Source: Marinobacter mangrovi (lineage in GTDB: Bacteria; Pseudomonadota; Gammaproteobacteria; Pseudomonadales; Oleiphilaceae). From it: a stretch of DNA of 64,000 bases. The notes beneath the pieces are model-generated. The model was not told the DNA's origin and made no database searches. It worked only from the letters and a program-made list of their open reading frames with translations. How positions within the stretch are numbered: the stretch's first letter is position 1; every line of letters begins with the position of its first letter. Positions 1-12,781 of this stretch are shown here, one piece after another. The translations under genes and the position numbers were made by a program. Where the stretch lies: contig NZ_JAERVO010000001.1 in NCBI RefSeq assembly GCF_016798325.1, positions 1,240,001-1,304,000 of the forward strand. The letters run 5' to 3'.

Positions 1-161
1 CCCCCGGATCCGTCGGCTGGCAGCAAAACGAACAACCCAGAGTCCGTATCAGCCCATCTAAATGCCGGCGTGATCCAAAGAGATTCCCTAACTTCGGGGA
101 CTTACCGGAAACCTTCAGCCATTCCCCTTGCCAGTAGTTTAGCTAAACCCAAAAAAAAGAC

Positions 162-193
162 AAAAAAAACGGGCTGTTACAGCCCGTTTTTTT
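162..193 (-). terminator. Rho-independent terminator of rpsA
   Basis: A G+C-rich stem (CGGGCTG / CAGCCCG, loop TTA) is flanked by A-runs on the left and T-runs on the right, about 20 bases after the rpsA stop on the minus strand. The A/T arms are symmetric, so it could stop transcription in both directions. Nothing else is seen in 1-161; in related genomes ihfB would lie just beyond the left edge. Confidence 0.85.
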
Positions 194-214
194 ACATTTC
201 AGCAAATCTGCCAA

Positions 215-1906
215 TTATTCCTTGTTGGCATTCTGCTGTTGCATCTGCTCTTTGATCAGGTCACCGATGGTGGTGGCGCCCGAGGTTTCAGCAGACTTCT
301 CGCGAACGCTCTGCAGCGCAGCCTTGTCGTCTTCAACGTCCTTGGACTTCACGGACAGGTTGATGACGCGGTTCTTACGATCGATGCTGATGATCTTGGC
401 TTCCACTTCGTCGCCCTCGTTCAGCACGTTGCGCGCGTCTTCAACGCGGTCACGGCTGATTTCAGACGCCTTCAGGACAGCCTCAACCTCGTCGTTCAGA
501 GCAACCGTCGCAGACTTCGCGTCAATGGCAGTCACGGTGCCCTTGACGATGGAGCCCTTGTCGTTCAGCTGAACGAACTCGGCAAACGGATCGCTTTCCA
601 GCTGCTTGATGCCCAGGGAGATACGCTCACGCTCCGGATCAACAGACAGGATGACGGTTTCAACTTCGTCGCCCTTCTTGTACTGACGAACCGCTTCTTC
701 ACCCGGCTCGTTCCAGCTGATGTCGGACAGGTGAACCAGACCGTCGATGCCGCCGTCCAGACCAATGAAGATACCGAAGTCGGTGATCGACTTGATCTTG
801 CCAGTGATGCGGTCGCCCTTATTGAAGTTGCTGGAGAAGTCTTCCCACGGGTTGGACATGCACTGCTTGATGCCCAGGGAGATACGACGACGCTCTTCGT
901 CGATATCCAGAATCATCACTTCAACTTCGTCACCGACCTGAACGACCTTGGACGGATGGATGTTCTTGTTGGTCCAGTCCATTTCGGACACGTGAACCAG
1001 ACCTTCAACACCTTCTTCCAGCTCCGCGAAGCAGCCGTAATCGGTCAGGTTGGTCACGCGTGCGTTGACCTTGGAACCTTCCGGATAACGACCCTTGATG
1101 TCGACCCAGGGATCTTCGCCCAGTTGCTTCAGACCCAGGGAAACGCGGTTACGCTCGCGGTCGAACTTCAGGACCTTGACGTTGATCTCGTCGCCCACAT
1201 TCACGATTTCGCTCGGATGCTTGATGCGCTTCCAGGCCATATCGGTGATGTGCAGCAGGCCGTCAACACCGCCCAGATCCACGAACGCGCCGTAGTCGGT
1301 CAGGTTCTTGACGATACCCTTGATTTCCAGACCTTCGGTCAGGGTTTCCAGCAGCGCTTCACGCTCGGCACTGTTTTCAGCTTCCAGAACCGCACGACGG
1401 GAAACAACCACGTTGTTGCGCTTCTGGTCCAGCTTGATCACCTTGAACTCGAGCTCTTTGTTCTCCAGGTGCGCGGTGTCGCGGACCGGACGAACGTCAA
1501 CCAGGGAGCCCGGCAGGAAGGCACGGATGCCGCTCAGGTCGACTGTGAAGCCGCCTTTGACCTTGCCGTTGATCACACCTTTAACAACTTCTTCAGCCTC
1601 AAAGCTCTTCTCGAGAACTTTCCAGGCCTCAGCACGTTTGGCCTTCTCGCGAGACAGACGGGTTGCACCGAAGCCGTCTTCTACCGCGTCGAGAGCCACA
1701 TCGACAACGTCACCAATCTGGATTTCCAGTTCGCCCTTGTCATTCAGGAACTGGCTGGCAGGGATAGCGCCTTCCGACTTCAGGCCTGCGTTAACAGTGA
1801 CCCAGTCGTTGTCGATATCAACCACGGTTCCCTGGACAATGGAACCCGGTTGCATGTCAATTTCTTTCAGGCTTTCTTCAAAAAGATCCGCAAAGCTCTC
1901 GCTCAT
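215..1906 (-). CDS. rpsA: 30S ribosomal protein S1
   Basis: The 563-residue protein has the six-repeat S1 (OB-fold RNA-binding) layout of bacterial S1, close to the usual length of about 557. The first two repeats (about 20-170) normally dock on the ribosome; the later four, with recurring 'GDEV' and 'RISLGIKQ' segments, bind mRNA during initiation. The ATG is preceded by AGGA at a good distance. It is the last gene of the minus-strand run and lies 131 bases after cmk, the usual cmk-rpsA pairing. A strong terminator follows. The intergenic gap probably carries its own promoter, but I could not pick one out with confidence. Confidence 0.98.
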   Translation of the reverse strand: MSESFADLFEESLKEIDMQPGSIVQGTVVDIDNDWVTVNAGLKSEGAIPASQFLNDKGELEIQIGDVVDVALDAVEDGFGATRLSREKAKRAEAWKVLEKSFEAEEVVKGVINGKVKGGFTVDLSGIRAFLPGSLVDVRPVRDTAHLENKELEFKVIKLDQKRNNVVVSRRAVLEAENSAEREALLETLTEGLEIKGIVKNLTDYGAFVDLGGVDGLLHITDMAWKRIKHPSEIVNVGDEINVKVLKFDRERNRVSLGLKQLGEDPWVDIKGRYPEGSKVNARVTNLTDYGCFAELEEGVEGLVHVSEMDWTNKNIHPSKVVQVGDEVEVMILDIDEERRRISLGIKQCMSNPWEDFSSNFNKGDRITGKIKSITDFGIFIGLDGGIDGLVHLSDISWNEPGEEAVRQYKKGDEVETVILSVDPERERISLGIKQLESDPFAEFVQLNDKGSIVKGTVTAIDAKSATVALNDEVEAVLKASEISRDRVEDARNVLNEGDEVEAKIISIDRKNRVINLSVKSKDVEDDKAALQSVREKSAETSGATTIGDLIKEQMQQQNANKE

Positions 1907-2037
1907 TATGTGTCCTATGTGATCAACGCAAGTGTTCTCCGTGCTACCAGCAACACGGTCTGTTCAAATTTGCTAAAAACCTGCCAAAGGCTGGCGTACT
2001 ACACAGATTTCCAGCTTCCAACGACAAAAGGGTGCGG

Positions 2038-2712
2038 TCAGGCCTGGCCTGCTACAGCCATTACCTTCCCCAGCACCTCTTCTATGCTTAATCCCGTCGA
2101 GTCAATGACTTGCGCATCATCGGCGGGTCTAAGCGGAGCACTCGCCCGGTTCATATCCCGGTCGTCACGTGCCCGTATCTCGTCTAAAAGGGCGTCAATA
2201 CTAACATCGACACCCGCATCCAGCAACTGTTGGTGGCGTCTCCGGGCCCGTTCCTCGGCGCTTGCCGTGAGGAAAATCTTGACCGGCGCATCCGGAAAAA
2301 CCACCGTTCCCATGTCGCGGCCATCGGCCACCAGTCCGGGCGGCTGGCAAAAATCACGCTGGCGCTGCAGAAGCGCATCCCGCACTGGCTGAATCACCGC
2401 CACTTTCGAGGCATTGTCGCCACAGGTCTCAGTACGGATTTCAGCGGTCACGTCCTGACCATCGAGCAGCACGCGGGCGGGCTCGCCCGGCGGTGTCGGC
2501 TGAAACGCCACGTCGAGCGATCCGGCCACCCGGACCAACCCGTCAACATCGTCATAGGCAACACCCTGACGCTGCGCCGCCAACGCTGTCAAGCGGTACA
2601 GCGCACCGCTGTCGAGCAGGTGATACCCCAACCGACGCGCCAGCATTTGCGTGACGGTCCCTTTGCCGGAGCCACTGGGACCGTCGATGGCAATGACCGG
2701 AACATCCGTCAT
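2038..2712 (-). CDS. cmk: Cytidylate kinase
   Basis: This 224-residue protein phosphorylates CMP and dCMP to the diphosphates with ATP, in the cytoplasm. It carries the P-loop GPSGSGKGT at residues 11-19 and a [10 protein letters not shown] segment typical of the family's nucleotide-binding core. Length is standard. The ATG overlaps the tyrA-aroA stop by four bases (ATGA), so it is probably translationally coupled to the gene upstream. rpsA follows, as in most gammaproteobacteria. Confidence 0.97.
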   Translation of the reverse strand: MTDVPVIAIDGPSGSGKGTVTQMLARRLGYHLLDSGALYRLTALAAQRQGVAYDDVDGLVRVAGSLDVAFQPTPPGEPARVLLDGQDVTAEIRTETCGDNASKVAVIQPVRDALLQRQRDFCQPPGLVADGRDMGTVVFPDAPVKIFLTASAEERARRRHQQLLDAGVDVSIDALLDEIRARDDRDMNRASAPLRPADDAQVIDSTGLSIEEVLGKVMAVAGQA

Positions 2713-4961
2713 GAACCACTCTCCTCGACACTCAGCTGGATACCCACGGATGCCGCCAGCTCACGGAAATTCGGAAAAGACGTGGCGACGTTGGCGCAAT
2801 CGGTGATGGTAATTTCACCCTCGGCCCGTAGCGAAGCAACCGAGAAAGCCATCGCAATCCGGTGATCGCCGTGACTGTTCACGGTGCCCGAAGCCATAGT
2901 CTGACCGCCGTCAATGACAATACCGTCTTCAGTTACGGTGGTTTGCACACCCAACTGGGCCAAGCCATCGGCCATCACCTGGATACGGTCACTTTCCTTG
3001 ACCCGAAGCTCTTCAGCACCGGTGAGCACGGTCTGCCCTTCTGCGCAAACCGCCGCAATAAACAGGACCGGGAATTCATCGATGGCCAGCGGCACCTGAT
3101 CTTCCGGAATGGCGATGCCCTTGAGCGGCGCATGACGGACTCGCAGGTCGGCGACAGGCTCGCCCCCGACTTCGCGCTCGTTCTCGACCGTAATATCCGC
3201 GCCCATCTGACGCAGGATATTCAACACTCCCACACGGGTCGGGTTAATGCCCACGTGACGCAGCGTCAGGTCTGCACCCGGCGTGATGGACGCCGCCACC
3301 AGAAAGAAGGCCGCCGACGAAATGTCCGCCGGCACGTCAATATGACCGCCGGTCAGCTTGCCACCACTGCTGACCCGGGCCGTCGCCCCATCGCGGGAAA
3401 CCGGGTAACCGAAGCCCTGCAGCATACGCTCGGTGTGGTCACGGGTGGGCGCCGGCTCGGTAACGGCCGTCTCCCCTTCCGCGTACAGGCCAGCCAGCAG
3501 CAGGCAGGATTTTACCTGGGCGCTGGCCATCGGCATGGTGTACTGGATACCTCTCAAAGGCTGACCACCGCGAATCTTCAGCGGTGGGCGCCCGCCTTCT
3601 GCGGTCTCGATCACCGCCCCCATCTCGCGCAGCGGATCCGCCACACGGCCCATCGGGCGCTTGGACAGGCTTTCGTCTCCGGTCAGCTCGGTATCGAACG
3701 CCTGGCCCGCCAGCAGGCCGGCAAACAACCGCATCGCGGTTCCGGAGTTACCCAGGTACAGCGGTCCCCGCGGCGCCTGCAGGCCATGCAGACCCACGCC
3801 ATGAATGCGGACGTGGCCGTTGTCCGGCCCTTCGATGGTGACGCCCATATCGCGAAACGCCTGCAGCGTCGCCAGACTGTCTTCCCCTTCCAGGAAGCCA
3901 TCCACTTCCGTCACGCCATCGGCCAACGCGCCCAGCATGATGGAGCGGTGCGACATGGATTTGTCACCGGGAACCCGGATATCGCCCTGGACGCTGCCGC
4001 CGGGCTGGAGTTTGAACGTTACCTGTTTCTGACTCATGGTTGTCACGTAAGCCTGTCCTGAGAGCATTTTGGAAAAATGATCGCGCGCCGCCTTGGCGCG
4101 ACTGAATACCTGAAGCAGTTTCCGGCCGTCCCCGGTATCGATGGCCTCACGCAGCCCCGCCAGGTCCGCGGTAAAGTGGTCGATGACGTTGAGCACCGCT
4201 TCCCGATTGGAGAGGAAGATATCGTGCCACATGATCGGATCACTGGAGGCAATCCGGGTAAAGTCACGAAATCCCCCCGCCGCGTAACGGAAAATATCGA
4301 GATTATCGCTTTCCCCGGCCAGCGTATCGACCAGGGAGAACGCAATCAGGTGCGGCAGATGGCTGGTGGCAGCCAGCACCTCGTCATGACGCGCCACCGG
4401 CATCGTCAGTACGGTGGCCCCGCAGCCGGCCCACAAGTCGCCCAGGCGCTTGAGCCCGGCCGTGTCGCTGTGCTCCGACGGTGTCAGGATAACCTTGTGG
4501 TTCTCGAACAGATCCGCCGTGGCGGCGGTAATGCCGCTCTTTTCCGAACCGGCAATGGGATGACCGGGAATCACCCACTCAGGCCAGTGCCCGAATACCG
4601 ACTCGACGGCCTGAACAAAGCTGGTCTTGGTGCTGCCGACATCCGTGAGCAACACGCCCTCCGACAGATGCGGGCGAATCTCGGCCAGCACACGCTCCAT
4701 CGCACGGACCGGCACAGCCACGACCACCAGATCGGCGCCCTGCACCGCCTCGGCGGCAGACGGCGCCCATTCGTCGATCACCCCCAGCTCGACGCCGGTC
4801 CTGAGGTCATCGAGACGCTGATCGGCACCGACCACCCGGGCGGCCAGCCCTTTTTCGCGCACGGCACGGGCCAGGGAGCCTCCAATGAGCCCCAGCCCGA
4901 TAACCGCCATGCGCTGGAATAACGGGGCCCGTCCAGCGCCCGATGATTCCGGTCTAGCCAT
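2709..4961 (-). CDS. tyrA-aroA: Fused prephenate dehydrogenase / EPSP synthase
   Basis: One 750-residue ORF holds two enzymes of aromatic amino-acid synthesis. Residues about 17-300 are a TyrA-type dehydrogenase with the dinucleotide motif GLGLIGGS (22-29) and the [10 protein letters not shown] substrate segment. From Met309 (position 4037) an AroA domain begins, with the [11 protein letters not shown] and LGNSGTAMR signatures of 5-enolpyruvylshikimate-3-phosphate synthase. The first converts prephenate towards tyrosine; the second makes the chorismate precursor. No stop or frameshift separates them. The start overlaps the hisC stop by eight bases. Similar fusions are known in Pseudomonas relatives, so this is probably ancestral rather than a local accident. 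Confidence 0.96.
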   Translation of the reverse strand: MARPESSGAGRAPLFQRMAVIGLGLIGGSLARAVREKGLAARVVGADQRLDDLRTGVELGVIDEWAPSAAEAVQGADLVVVAVPVRAMERVLAEIRPHLSEGVLLTDVGSTKTSFVQAVESVFGHWPEWVIPGHPIAGSEKSGITAATADLFENHKVILTPSEHSDTAGLKRLGDLWAGCGATVLTMPVARHDEVLAATSHLPHLIAFSLVDTLAGESDNLDIFRYAAGGFRDFTRIASSDPIMWHDIFLSNREAVLNVIDHFTADLAGLREAIDTGDGRKLLQVFSRAKAARDHFSKMLSGQAYVTTMSQKQVTFKLQPGGSVQGDIRVPGDKSMSHRSIMLGALADGVTEVDGFLEGEDSLATLQAFRDMGVTIEGPDNGHVRIHGVGLHGLQAPRGPLYLGNSGTAMRLFAGLLAGQAFDTELTGDESLSKRPMGRVADPLREMGAVIETAEGGRPPLKIRGGQPLRGIQYTMPMASAQVKSCLLLAGLYAEGETAVTEPAPTRDHTERMLQGFGYPVSRDGATARVSSGGKLTGGHIDVPADISSAAFFLVAASITPGADLTLRHVGINPTRVGVLNILRQMGADITVENEREVGGEPVADLRVRHAPLKGIAIPEDQVPLAIDEFPVLFIAAVCAEGQTVLTGAEELRVKESDRIQVMADGLAQLGVQTTVTEDGIVIDGGQTMASGTVNSHGDHRIAMAFSVASLRAEGEITITDCANVATSFPNFRELAASVGIQLSVEESGS

Positions 4962-6072
4962 TCAGTGACTCCAACACCGTTTGCAGGGCTTCCAGACAAC
5001 GCGCGTTCTCCTCCGGCAGGCCCACGGAGACGCGTAGGTGTTGCGCCATCCCATAACCGGCCATCGGGCGCACGATGACACCCTGCTTCAGCAGACCTTC
5101 AAAGACGGTCTGGCCGTCCCGCCCTACATCCACGGCGATGAAATTGCCGCTGGAGGGAATATAGTCCAGCCCCAGTGTCTCAAATCCTGCCGCCAGTTGC
5201 TTCAGGCCGTCCCGATTGACCTGACGGGAGCGCTGCAGGTATTCCTCATCATCCAGCACAGCCGTTGCGGCGGCCAGCGCCACCGTGTCCACGTTGAACG
5301 GCTGTCGCACCCGGTTCAGCACGTCGGCGATATCCGCGGAGGACACCCCATAGCCAACCCGAAGCGCAGCCAATCCCCAGGCCTTGGAGAACGTCCGGGC
5401 TACGATCAGATTGGGGTAGTCGGCCAACAGGGACACGCCGTCCGGGAATTCATCGCCCTCGAAATACTCGCAGTACGCCTCATCCAGAACCACAATCACG
5501 TTTTCCGGAACCCTGTCCAGGAATCGTACCAGCGTGTCCCGTCCGACCGCCGTACCGGTCGGATTATTGGGATTGGCTACAAAGACGATGCGAGTCCGCT
5601 CGTTGATGGCGTCGGCCATGGCATCCAGATCGTGCCCCCAATCCCTGGCCGGGACGGAGACGCCTTTGGCACCAACCGCCTGGGTGGAGATCGGATAGAC
5701 CGCAAAGGCATACTGGGAAAAGACCACTTCCGAATGGCTGTCCGCGAATGCCCGGATGACGAGCTCCAGAACGTCGTTGGAGCCGTTGCCCAGCGTCAGT
5801 TGTTCCGGCGCCACATCCAGGCGGCTGGACAGCTTCTGTTTCAGGTTAAAGCCATTGCCGTCGGGATACAGGCACATGTCATCCAGCGCGGCATGGGCGG
5901 CGGCCAACGCCTTGGGACTCGGCCCCAGCGGATTCTCGTTGCTGGCCAGCTTGATGATCTGGTCCGGCTTCAGGCCCAGTTCACGCGCCACTTCGTCGAT
6001 GGGCTTGCCCGGTTGATAAGGCTGCAGGGCCCGGACACCGGGAACTGCCAGGGCTTTGAAATCAATCGACAT
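4954..6072 (-). CDS. hisC: Histidinol-phosphate aminotransferase (HisC2 type)
   Basis: A 372-residue class I/II PLP aminotransferase. It shows the NENPLGPSP segment, the Asp-containing VVLDEAY motif and the PLP lysine in RTFSKAWGLAALRVGYG. HisC normally transaminates imidazole-acetol phosphate. In this aromatic-pathway setting (pheA upstream, tyrA-aroA downstream) it may also act on phenylpyruvate, 4-hydroxyphenylpyruvate or prephenate; that is inferred from context. GGAG lies five bases before the ATG. It overlaps the downstream gene by eight bases. Confidence 0.93.
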   Translation of the reverse strand: MSIDFKALAVPGVRALQPYQPGKPIDEVARELGLKPDQIIKLASNENPLGPSPKALAAAHAALDDMCLYPDGNGFNLKQKLSSRLDVAPEQLTLGNGSNDVLELVIRAFADSHSEVVFSQYAFAVYPISTQAVGAKGVSVPARDWGHDLDAMADAINERTRIVFVANPNNPTGTAVGRDTLVRFLDRVPENVIVVLDEAYCEYFEGDEFPDGVSLLADYPNLIVARTFSKAWGLAALRVGYGVSSADIADVLNRVRQPFNVDTVALAAATAVLDDEEYLQRSRQVNRDGLKQLAAGFETLGLDYIPSSGNFIAVDVGRDGQTVFEGLLKQGVIVRPMAGYGMAQHLRVSVGLPEENARCLEALQTVLESLNG

Positions 6073-6102
6073 GGATACTCCTGCCAGGCTTCAGTTCGTG
6101 GA

Positions 6103-6124
6103 GCGGGCGTGACGGGGCGCCCGC
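6103..6124. other. Intercistronic hairpin between pheA and hisC
   Basis: GCGGGCG and CGCCCGC form a seven-base stem with an eight-base loop in the 73-base gap between pheA and hisC. No T-run follows on either strand, so it is not a good terminator. It may be an mRNA stability or processing element in the operon transcript. Confidence 0.4.
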
Positions 6125-6145
6125 CCTCTTCTCGCAATGCGGGGA

Positions 6146-7243
6146 TCAGAGCACGCCGATGGGATAGGAGCCCAGGCGCTTCAGTTCGACGGCCTCATTT
6201 TCGATTTCACCAAGCACGGTCTGGACCTGCGGATCGTCCACATGAGCCTCGAAATCAATATAGAAGACGTACGCCCAGGTCCCGCTCGGCGACGGCCGGG
6301 TTTCCAGGCGGGTCAGGCTCAGGCCGTGACGATGGAACGGTTCCAGCAGCTCATAGAGCGCGCCCGGTTTATTACGCATGGAGACCAGGATCGACGACTT
6401 GTCGTGACCGCTGGGCCCGACTTCCTCACGCCCGATAATCAGGAAGCGCGTCGTGTTGTCCGGACGATCCTCAATCGTGGCCGCCAGTTTGCGCAGGCCG
6501 TACAGCTCGGCTGCCATATCGCCAGCGATCGCCGCGGCCCCCGGTTCACTTGAAGCCCGCCGGGCCGCCTCGGCGTTACTGCTCACCGCCACGCGTTCAA
6601 CGCCATGCCAGTGGGCATCGAGCCACTGACGGCACTGGGCGAACGACTGCTGGTGGGAATAAATGCGGGTAATCGCCTGGTCATCGGTGCCTTCCGCCGC
6701 CAGCAAGTGGTGGTGGATGCGCAACTGGACCTCCCCGCAGATCTTGAGCGGCGAGCCGATGAACATATCCAGGGTGTGATTGATCATGCCCTCGGTGGAG
6801 TTCTCCACCGGCACCACGCCGTAATGGGCCGCGCCGGACTCGACTTCCCGGAACACGTCATCGATGGCCGGCAGCGGCACGCTGATCACCGAGTGCCCGA
6901 AATGCTTGAGCGCAGCCGCCTGCGTAAAGGTGCCTTCCGGGCCGAGGAACGCGATGTGCATCGGCTTTTCCAGGGCCAGGCAGGCCGACATGATTTCACG
7001 GAACAGACGCGCCATTTCCTCGCCGGACAGCGGCCCCGGATTCTCAGCCTTGATGCGCCTCAGGACCTGGGCCTCACGCTCCGGACGATAGAAAAACACG
7101 TCTTCGTTGGGGCGCGATGCCATTTTGACGTGCGCCACTTCCTGGGCACACTGGGCCCGCGCACTGATCAGGTCCATGATCTGCTTGTCGAGGCTGTCGA
7201 TCCGGTCGCGCAGCTCCGCCAGGCGGGTCTGTTCGTCGCTCAT
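6146..7243 (-). CDS. pheA: Bifunctional chorismate mutase / prephenate dehydratase
   Basis: The 365-residue P-protein converts chorismate to prephenate and then to phenylpyruvate for phenylalanine synthesis. Residues 1-95 are an AroQ-type mutase (RDRIDSLDKQIMDLI). Residues about 96-275 are the dehydratase, with GPEGTFT and VPVENSTEG. The C-terminal ACT domain has GALYELL and an ETRP segment (ESRP in many relatives), the usual phenylalanine-binding site for feedback inhibition. The ATG lies two bases after the serC stop without a strong ribosome site, which suggests translational coupling. Confidence 0.97.
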   Translation of the reverse strand: MSDEQTRLAELRDRIDSLDKQIMDLISARAQCAQEVAHVKMASRPNEDVFFYRPEREAQVLRRIKAENPGPLSGEEMARLFREIMSACLALEKPMHIAFLGPEGTFTQAAALKHFGHSVISVPLPAIDDVFREVESGAAHYGVVPVENSTEGMINHTLDMFIGSPLKICGEVQLRIHHHLLAAEGTDDQAITRIYSHQQSFAQCRQWLDAHWHGVERVAVSSNAEAARRASSEPGAAAIAGDMAAELYGLRKLAATIEDRPDNTTRFLIIGREEVGPSGHDKSSILVSMRNKPGALYELLEPFHRHGLSLTRLETRPSPSGTWAYVFYIDFEAHVDDPQVQTVLGEIENEAVELKRLGSYPIGVL

Positions 7244-7245
7244 GG

Positions 7246-8328
7246 TCAGGCCCGCTCCTTCTCGAAGGTTTGCATGTAATCGATCAGCGCATCGATACCC
7301 TCTTCCGGCATGGCGTTGTAGATCGACGCGCGCATCCCACCCACGGTGCGATGGCCCTTGAGATTGAGCAGGTTGCGCTCTTCGGCGCCTTTCAGGAAGG
7401 CACTGTTCAGGCTGTCGTCCGCCAGGGTGAATGGCACGTTCATCCAGGACCGGAAGCGCGGCTCGATCGGATTGGCGTAGAAGCCGCTGGCGTCGATGTA
7501 GCCGTAGAGTTTGTCGGCCTTACGTTTGTTGATCTCACCCATGGCCTGCACGCCACCACGTGCCTTGAGCCACTTGAACACGAGTCCCGCCAGGTACCAG
7601 GAATAGGTGGCCGGCGTGTTGTACATGGAATCGTTGTCGGCGATCACCCGGTAATCCAGCATGGTCGGCGTCTGAGCGCGGGCGTGACCCAGCAGATCCT
7701 TGCGAATGATCACCACCACCAGACCGGACGGCCCGATGTTCTTCTGGGCGCCGGCGTAGATGAGGCCGAAGCGGGAAATATCCAGCGGCCGCGACAGCAT
7801 GGTGGAGGACATGTCCGCCACCAGCGGTACCGACCCGCTGTCCGGGATGAAATCGTATTCCAGGCCGCCAATGGTCTCGTTCGGCGTGTAGTGCAGGTAG
7901 GCCGCCTCGGGATTGGTCCGCCAGGCGGACTGATCCGGAATGGTGGTAAAACCGTCGGCTTCGCTTGAGGCGGCCACGTTCACATCAGCAAAGCGCCTGG
8001 CCTCGGCAATGGCCTTCTTGGACCAGATCCCGGTGTTGATGTAATCCGCCGACGTTTTGTCTCCGAGGAGGTTCAGCGGCACGGTCGCGAACTGACTGCT
8101 GGCCCCGCCCTGCATGAACAGGACCGCGTAGTCGTCGGAGACGCCCGCGAGCTCACGCAGGTCCTGCTCCGCCTCTTTGGCGATCGCCACAAACTCGTCG
8201 CTGCGGTGGCTCATTTCCATCACCGACATGCCCGTGCCGCGCCAATCCAGCATTTCCTCGCGGGCCTGTTGCAGCACCTCGGTCGGCAGGGTCGCCGGAC
8301 CGGCACAGAAATTATACGCTCTGCTCAT
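7246..8328 (-). CDS. serC: Phosphoserine aminotransferase
   Basis: The 360-residue PLP enzyme makes 3-phosphoserine from 3-phosphohydroxypyruvate and glutamate, and serves a parallel step in PLP synthesis. The start MSRAYNFCAGPATLP, the QGGASSQF segment and the PLP lysine in AGAQKNIGPSG are diagnostic. It lies 41 bases downstream of gyrA and two bases upstream of pheA on the same strand, so it is likely cotranscribed with both. Confidence 0.97.
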   Translation of the reverse strand: MSRAYNFCAGPATLPTEVLQQAREEMLDWRGTGMSVMEMSHRSDEFVAIAKEAEQDLRELAGVSDDYAVLFMQGGASSQFATVPLNLLGDKTSADYINTGIWSKKAIAEARRFADVNVAASSEADGFTTIPDQSAWRTNPEAAYLHYTPNETIGGLEYDFIPDSGSVPLVADMSSTMLSRPLDISRFGLIYAGAQKNIGPSGLVVVIIRKDLLGHARAQTPTMLDYRVIADNDSMYNTPATYSWYLAGLVFKWLKARGGVQAMGEINKRKADKLYGYIDASGFYANPIEPRFRSWMNVPFTLADDSLNSAFLKGAEERNLLNLKGHRTVGGMRASIYNAMPEEGIDALIDYMQTFEKERA

Positions 8329-8369
8329 TACCGCCTGTTCTCTCCTCGTTGCTTGGGGAAGCGGACCTC

Positions 8370-10985
<2,616 letters not shown>

Positions 10986-11131
10986 CGAGAAAGGTTCCTT
11001 TGCGTTTGCTGGAAGTCGTCACTGTATGGAATTGCGAACGGGTCATCCTCGGGCATCAGGTGCGCGGGGACGCGAAAGGCGTTCTGCAGGGGCGCCATAC
11101 TCGACGCTGTCTTTGTCTCCCGGGATGAATG

Positions 11132-11153
11132 GCCTCTTTCGCACGTGAGAGGC
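11132..11153. other. Hairpin in the gyrA leader
   Basis: GCCTCT and AGAGGC form a six-base stem with a ten-base loop, between the putative -10 element and the gyrA ATG. Its role is unknown. Confidence 0.3.
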
Positions 11154-11180
11154 TTCCTCGGGCGCATTTATAAGCCGTCG

Positions 11181-11189
11181 ATCATACCA
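11181..11189 (-). promoter_or_regulatory. Putative extended -10 of the gyrA promoter
   Basis: On the minus strand the sequence reads TGGTATGAT, an extended -10 (TGnTATGAT), about 195 bases upstream of the gyrA ATG. No clear -35 is seen, as is common with extended -10 promoters. It is the best sigma-70-like site in the 298-base gap between purU and gyrA. Confidence 0.5.
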
Positions 11190-11249
11190 CAATCGGGGGC
11201 TCAGGGTGACAGGGAAATGACGTCTAAATGAAGCAGGAGGGGGAAATTT

Positions 11250-11271
11250 CCGGAGGTCGGACGACCTCCGG
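11250..11271 (-). terminator. Perfect hairpin after purU, weak terminator
   Basis: CCGGAGGTCG and its exact complement form a ten-base stem with a two-base spacer, 12 bases after the purU stop. The minus strand continues with AAATTTCCCC, so the U-run is poor. It probably protects or ends the purU message but is not a classical terminator. Confidence 0.5.
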
Positions 11272-11283
11272 AGAGAACGCGGA

Positions 11284-12138
11284 TCAGCTGAAGACGACGG
11301 TCTTGTTCTCGTGGGTGATGACCCGGTCTTCGATGTGGGCACGCAGCCCCCGGGCCAGCACGTTTTTCTCCACGTCCTTACCCAGGCGCACCATATCGTC
11401 GATGGTGTCGCTGTGGTTCACCCGGATCACGTCCTGCTCGATGATCGGCCCTTCGTCCAGGTCCTGGGTCACGTAGTGGCAGGTTGCCCCGATCAGCTTC
11501 ACACCGCGGCTGTAGGCCTGGTGATAGGGGCGCGCACCGGCGAACGACGGCAGGAAGCTGTGGTGGATGTTGATCACCTTGCCCGCGTACTGCTCGCACA
11601 CTTCCGGCGGCAGGATCTGCATGTAACGGGCGAGCACGATGACATCGGCCTGATAGCGGGCAAACAGCTCGCTGATCTCGGCAAACGCTTCCGGCTTGTT
11701 GTCTTTGGTCACCGGCACATGGTGATAGGGAATGTCGTGCCACTCGACCATCCGGCGCAGATCGTCGTGATTGGAGATGACCGCGGCAATTTCCGCATTG
11801 AGCTCCTTGCTGTGCCAGCGATGCAGCAGGTCGGCCAGGCAATGGGACTCCTTGGAACACATCAGCACCACTTTCTTGGGCGATGCGGAATCGGCGATGT
11901 GCCAGGTCATGTCGAATTCACGGGCAATCGGCTCGAACGCCGCGCGGAACTGGTCAAGACCGAACGGAATGGAACTGGCCTTGATCTCGTGCCGCATAAA
12001 GAACCAGCCGGCCTGGTTGTCGGCGTGGTGGCTGGCTTCGGTGATCCAGCCGTTGTAGGTAGTCAGGAAGTTACTGACCTTGGCCACGATGCCGACCCGG
12101 TCAGGACAGGAAATCACCAGACGATATGTATGTTCCAT
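11284..12138 (-). CDS. purU: Formyltetrahydrofolate deformylase
   Basis: The 284-residue enzyme hydrolyses 10-formyl-THF to formate and THF, balancing one-carbon pools and feeding formate to purine synthesis. An N-terminal ACT domain (about 5-80) is followed by a formyltransferase-fold domain with INIHHSFLPSF and TCHYVTQDLDEGPII, which hold the expected Asn, His and Asp catalytic residues. It appears to stand alone: phhB lies upstream on the same strand after a 163-base gap, and gyrA downstream has its own promoter. Confidence 0.96.
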   Translation of the reverse strand: MEHTYRLVISCPDRVGIVAKVSNFLTTYNGWITEASHHADNQAGWFFMRHEIKASSIPFGLDQFRAAFEPIAREFDMTWHIADSASPKKVVLMCSKESHCLADLLHRWHSKELNAEIAAVISNHDDLRRMVEWHDIPYHHVPVTKDNKPEAFAEISELFARYQADVIVLARYMQILPPEVCEQYAGKVINIHHSFLPSFAGARPYHQAYSRGVKLIGATCHYVTQDLDEGPIIEQDVIRVNHSDTIDDMVRLGKDVEKNVLARGLRAHIEDRVITHENKTVVFS

Positions 12139-12257
12139 GCGTTATCACAGCCATGCGGAAGGACGGTGCTCGCGATCGTTTGCAGCACGGCCCCTCGTTC
12201 GAAATCAGGTCCGGAGGCACAGGCCCCCAACGAAACGCTGCATGATAACGGATTGTC

Positions 12258-12282
12258 CGGGCCGGCGTAAGCCACCGGCCCG
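12258..12282. other. Hairpin downstream of phhB
   Basis: CGGGCCGG and CCGGCCCG form an eight-base stem with a nine-base loop, 20 bases after the phhB stop. No T-run follows on either strand, so termination would be weak at best. Confidence 0.4.
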
Positions 12283-12301
12283 ACGGGGAATACCGAGACG
12301 G

Positions 12302-12643
12302 TCAAGCGTGTGTCAACTCATCGGTCCGGGCCGCCATAATGAAATCATTGCGGTGCAGCCCGCCGATCTTGTGGGTCCACCAGTACACGGTCACCTTGCC
12401 GTACTCCGTGAGCAGGGCCGGGTGATGACCTTCCGACTCGGCCAGCTCCCCGACCTTGTTGGTAAAGGCCAGGGCCTGGGCAAAATCCTTGAACCGGAAC
12501 ACCCGCTCCAGCCGGCGTTCGCCCTCCATCTTCACGACAAACCAGTCCGGCAAATGGCCACTGAGGGTATTGATCTCCTGCTCGGTCACCTCGGGAGCAT
12601 CGGCGCGGCAGGCTTCGCAGGATTCAGATTTCAGATCTGACAT
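12302..12643 (-). CDS. phhB: Pterin-4a-carbinolamine dehydratase
   Basis: The 113-residue protein dehydrates 4a-hydroxytetrahydrobiopterin, normally recycling the cofactor of phenylalanine hydroxylase. The family core is clear: [14 protein letters not shown], the WWTH segment and [12 protein letters not shown] place the start at 12643, where GGAGGA stands at good spacing before ATG; a reading frame extends 16 codons further upstream without such support. The N-terminal CEACRADAP segment is typical of Pseudomonas-type PhhB. No phenylalanine hydroxylase gene is in the window, so its partner is elsewhere or its role differs. Confidence 0.94.
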   Translation of the reverse strand: MSDLKSESCEACRADAPEVTEQEINTLSGHLPDWFVVKMEGERRLERVFRFKDFAQALAFTNKVGELAESEGHHPALLTEYGKVTVYWWTHKIGGLHRNDFIMAARTDELTHA

Positions 12644-12720
12644 AGCGTCCTCCTTGGTTTGCGAATGTTTCTCAGCATCCTGTTCACACACTGCGCCCGG
12701 CTGGCAACCGGGTCAACCCT

Positions 12721-12748
12721 TTGCAAATCCGTCAGCGCCCAATATACT
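12721..12748 (+). promoter_or_regulatory. Putative sigma-70 promoter of imuA-imuB-dnaE2
   Basis: TTGCAA (12721-12726) and TATACT (12743-12748) are spaced by 16 bases, about 35 bases before the imuA ATG. The -10 overlaps the LexA box, so LexA would block polymerase directly. Confidence 0.6.
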
Positions 12749-12764
12749 GTATAAATAAACAGTA
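12745..12764. promoter_or_regulatory. LexA (SOS) box
   Basis: TACTGTATAAATAAACAGTA fits CTG-N10-CAG with matching outer TA bases; it differs from the E. coli consensus core only in the central AT-rich part. It sits 17 bases upstream of the imuA start and overlaps its -10. This makes the imuA-imuB-dnaE2 cassette a DNA-damage-induced operon. The palindrome faces phhB on the other side and might also affect it. Confidence 0.92.
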
Positions 12765-12781
12765 TCGCGACGAGCAACGCA

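Noticed and set aside
239-2392. 717-codon plus-strand open frame opposite rpsA and cmk
   Set aside because: It is antisense to two firm genes, has no family features or ribosome site, and such shadow frames are common in GC-rich DNA.
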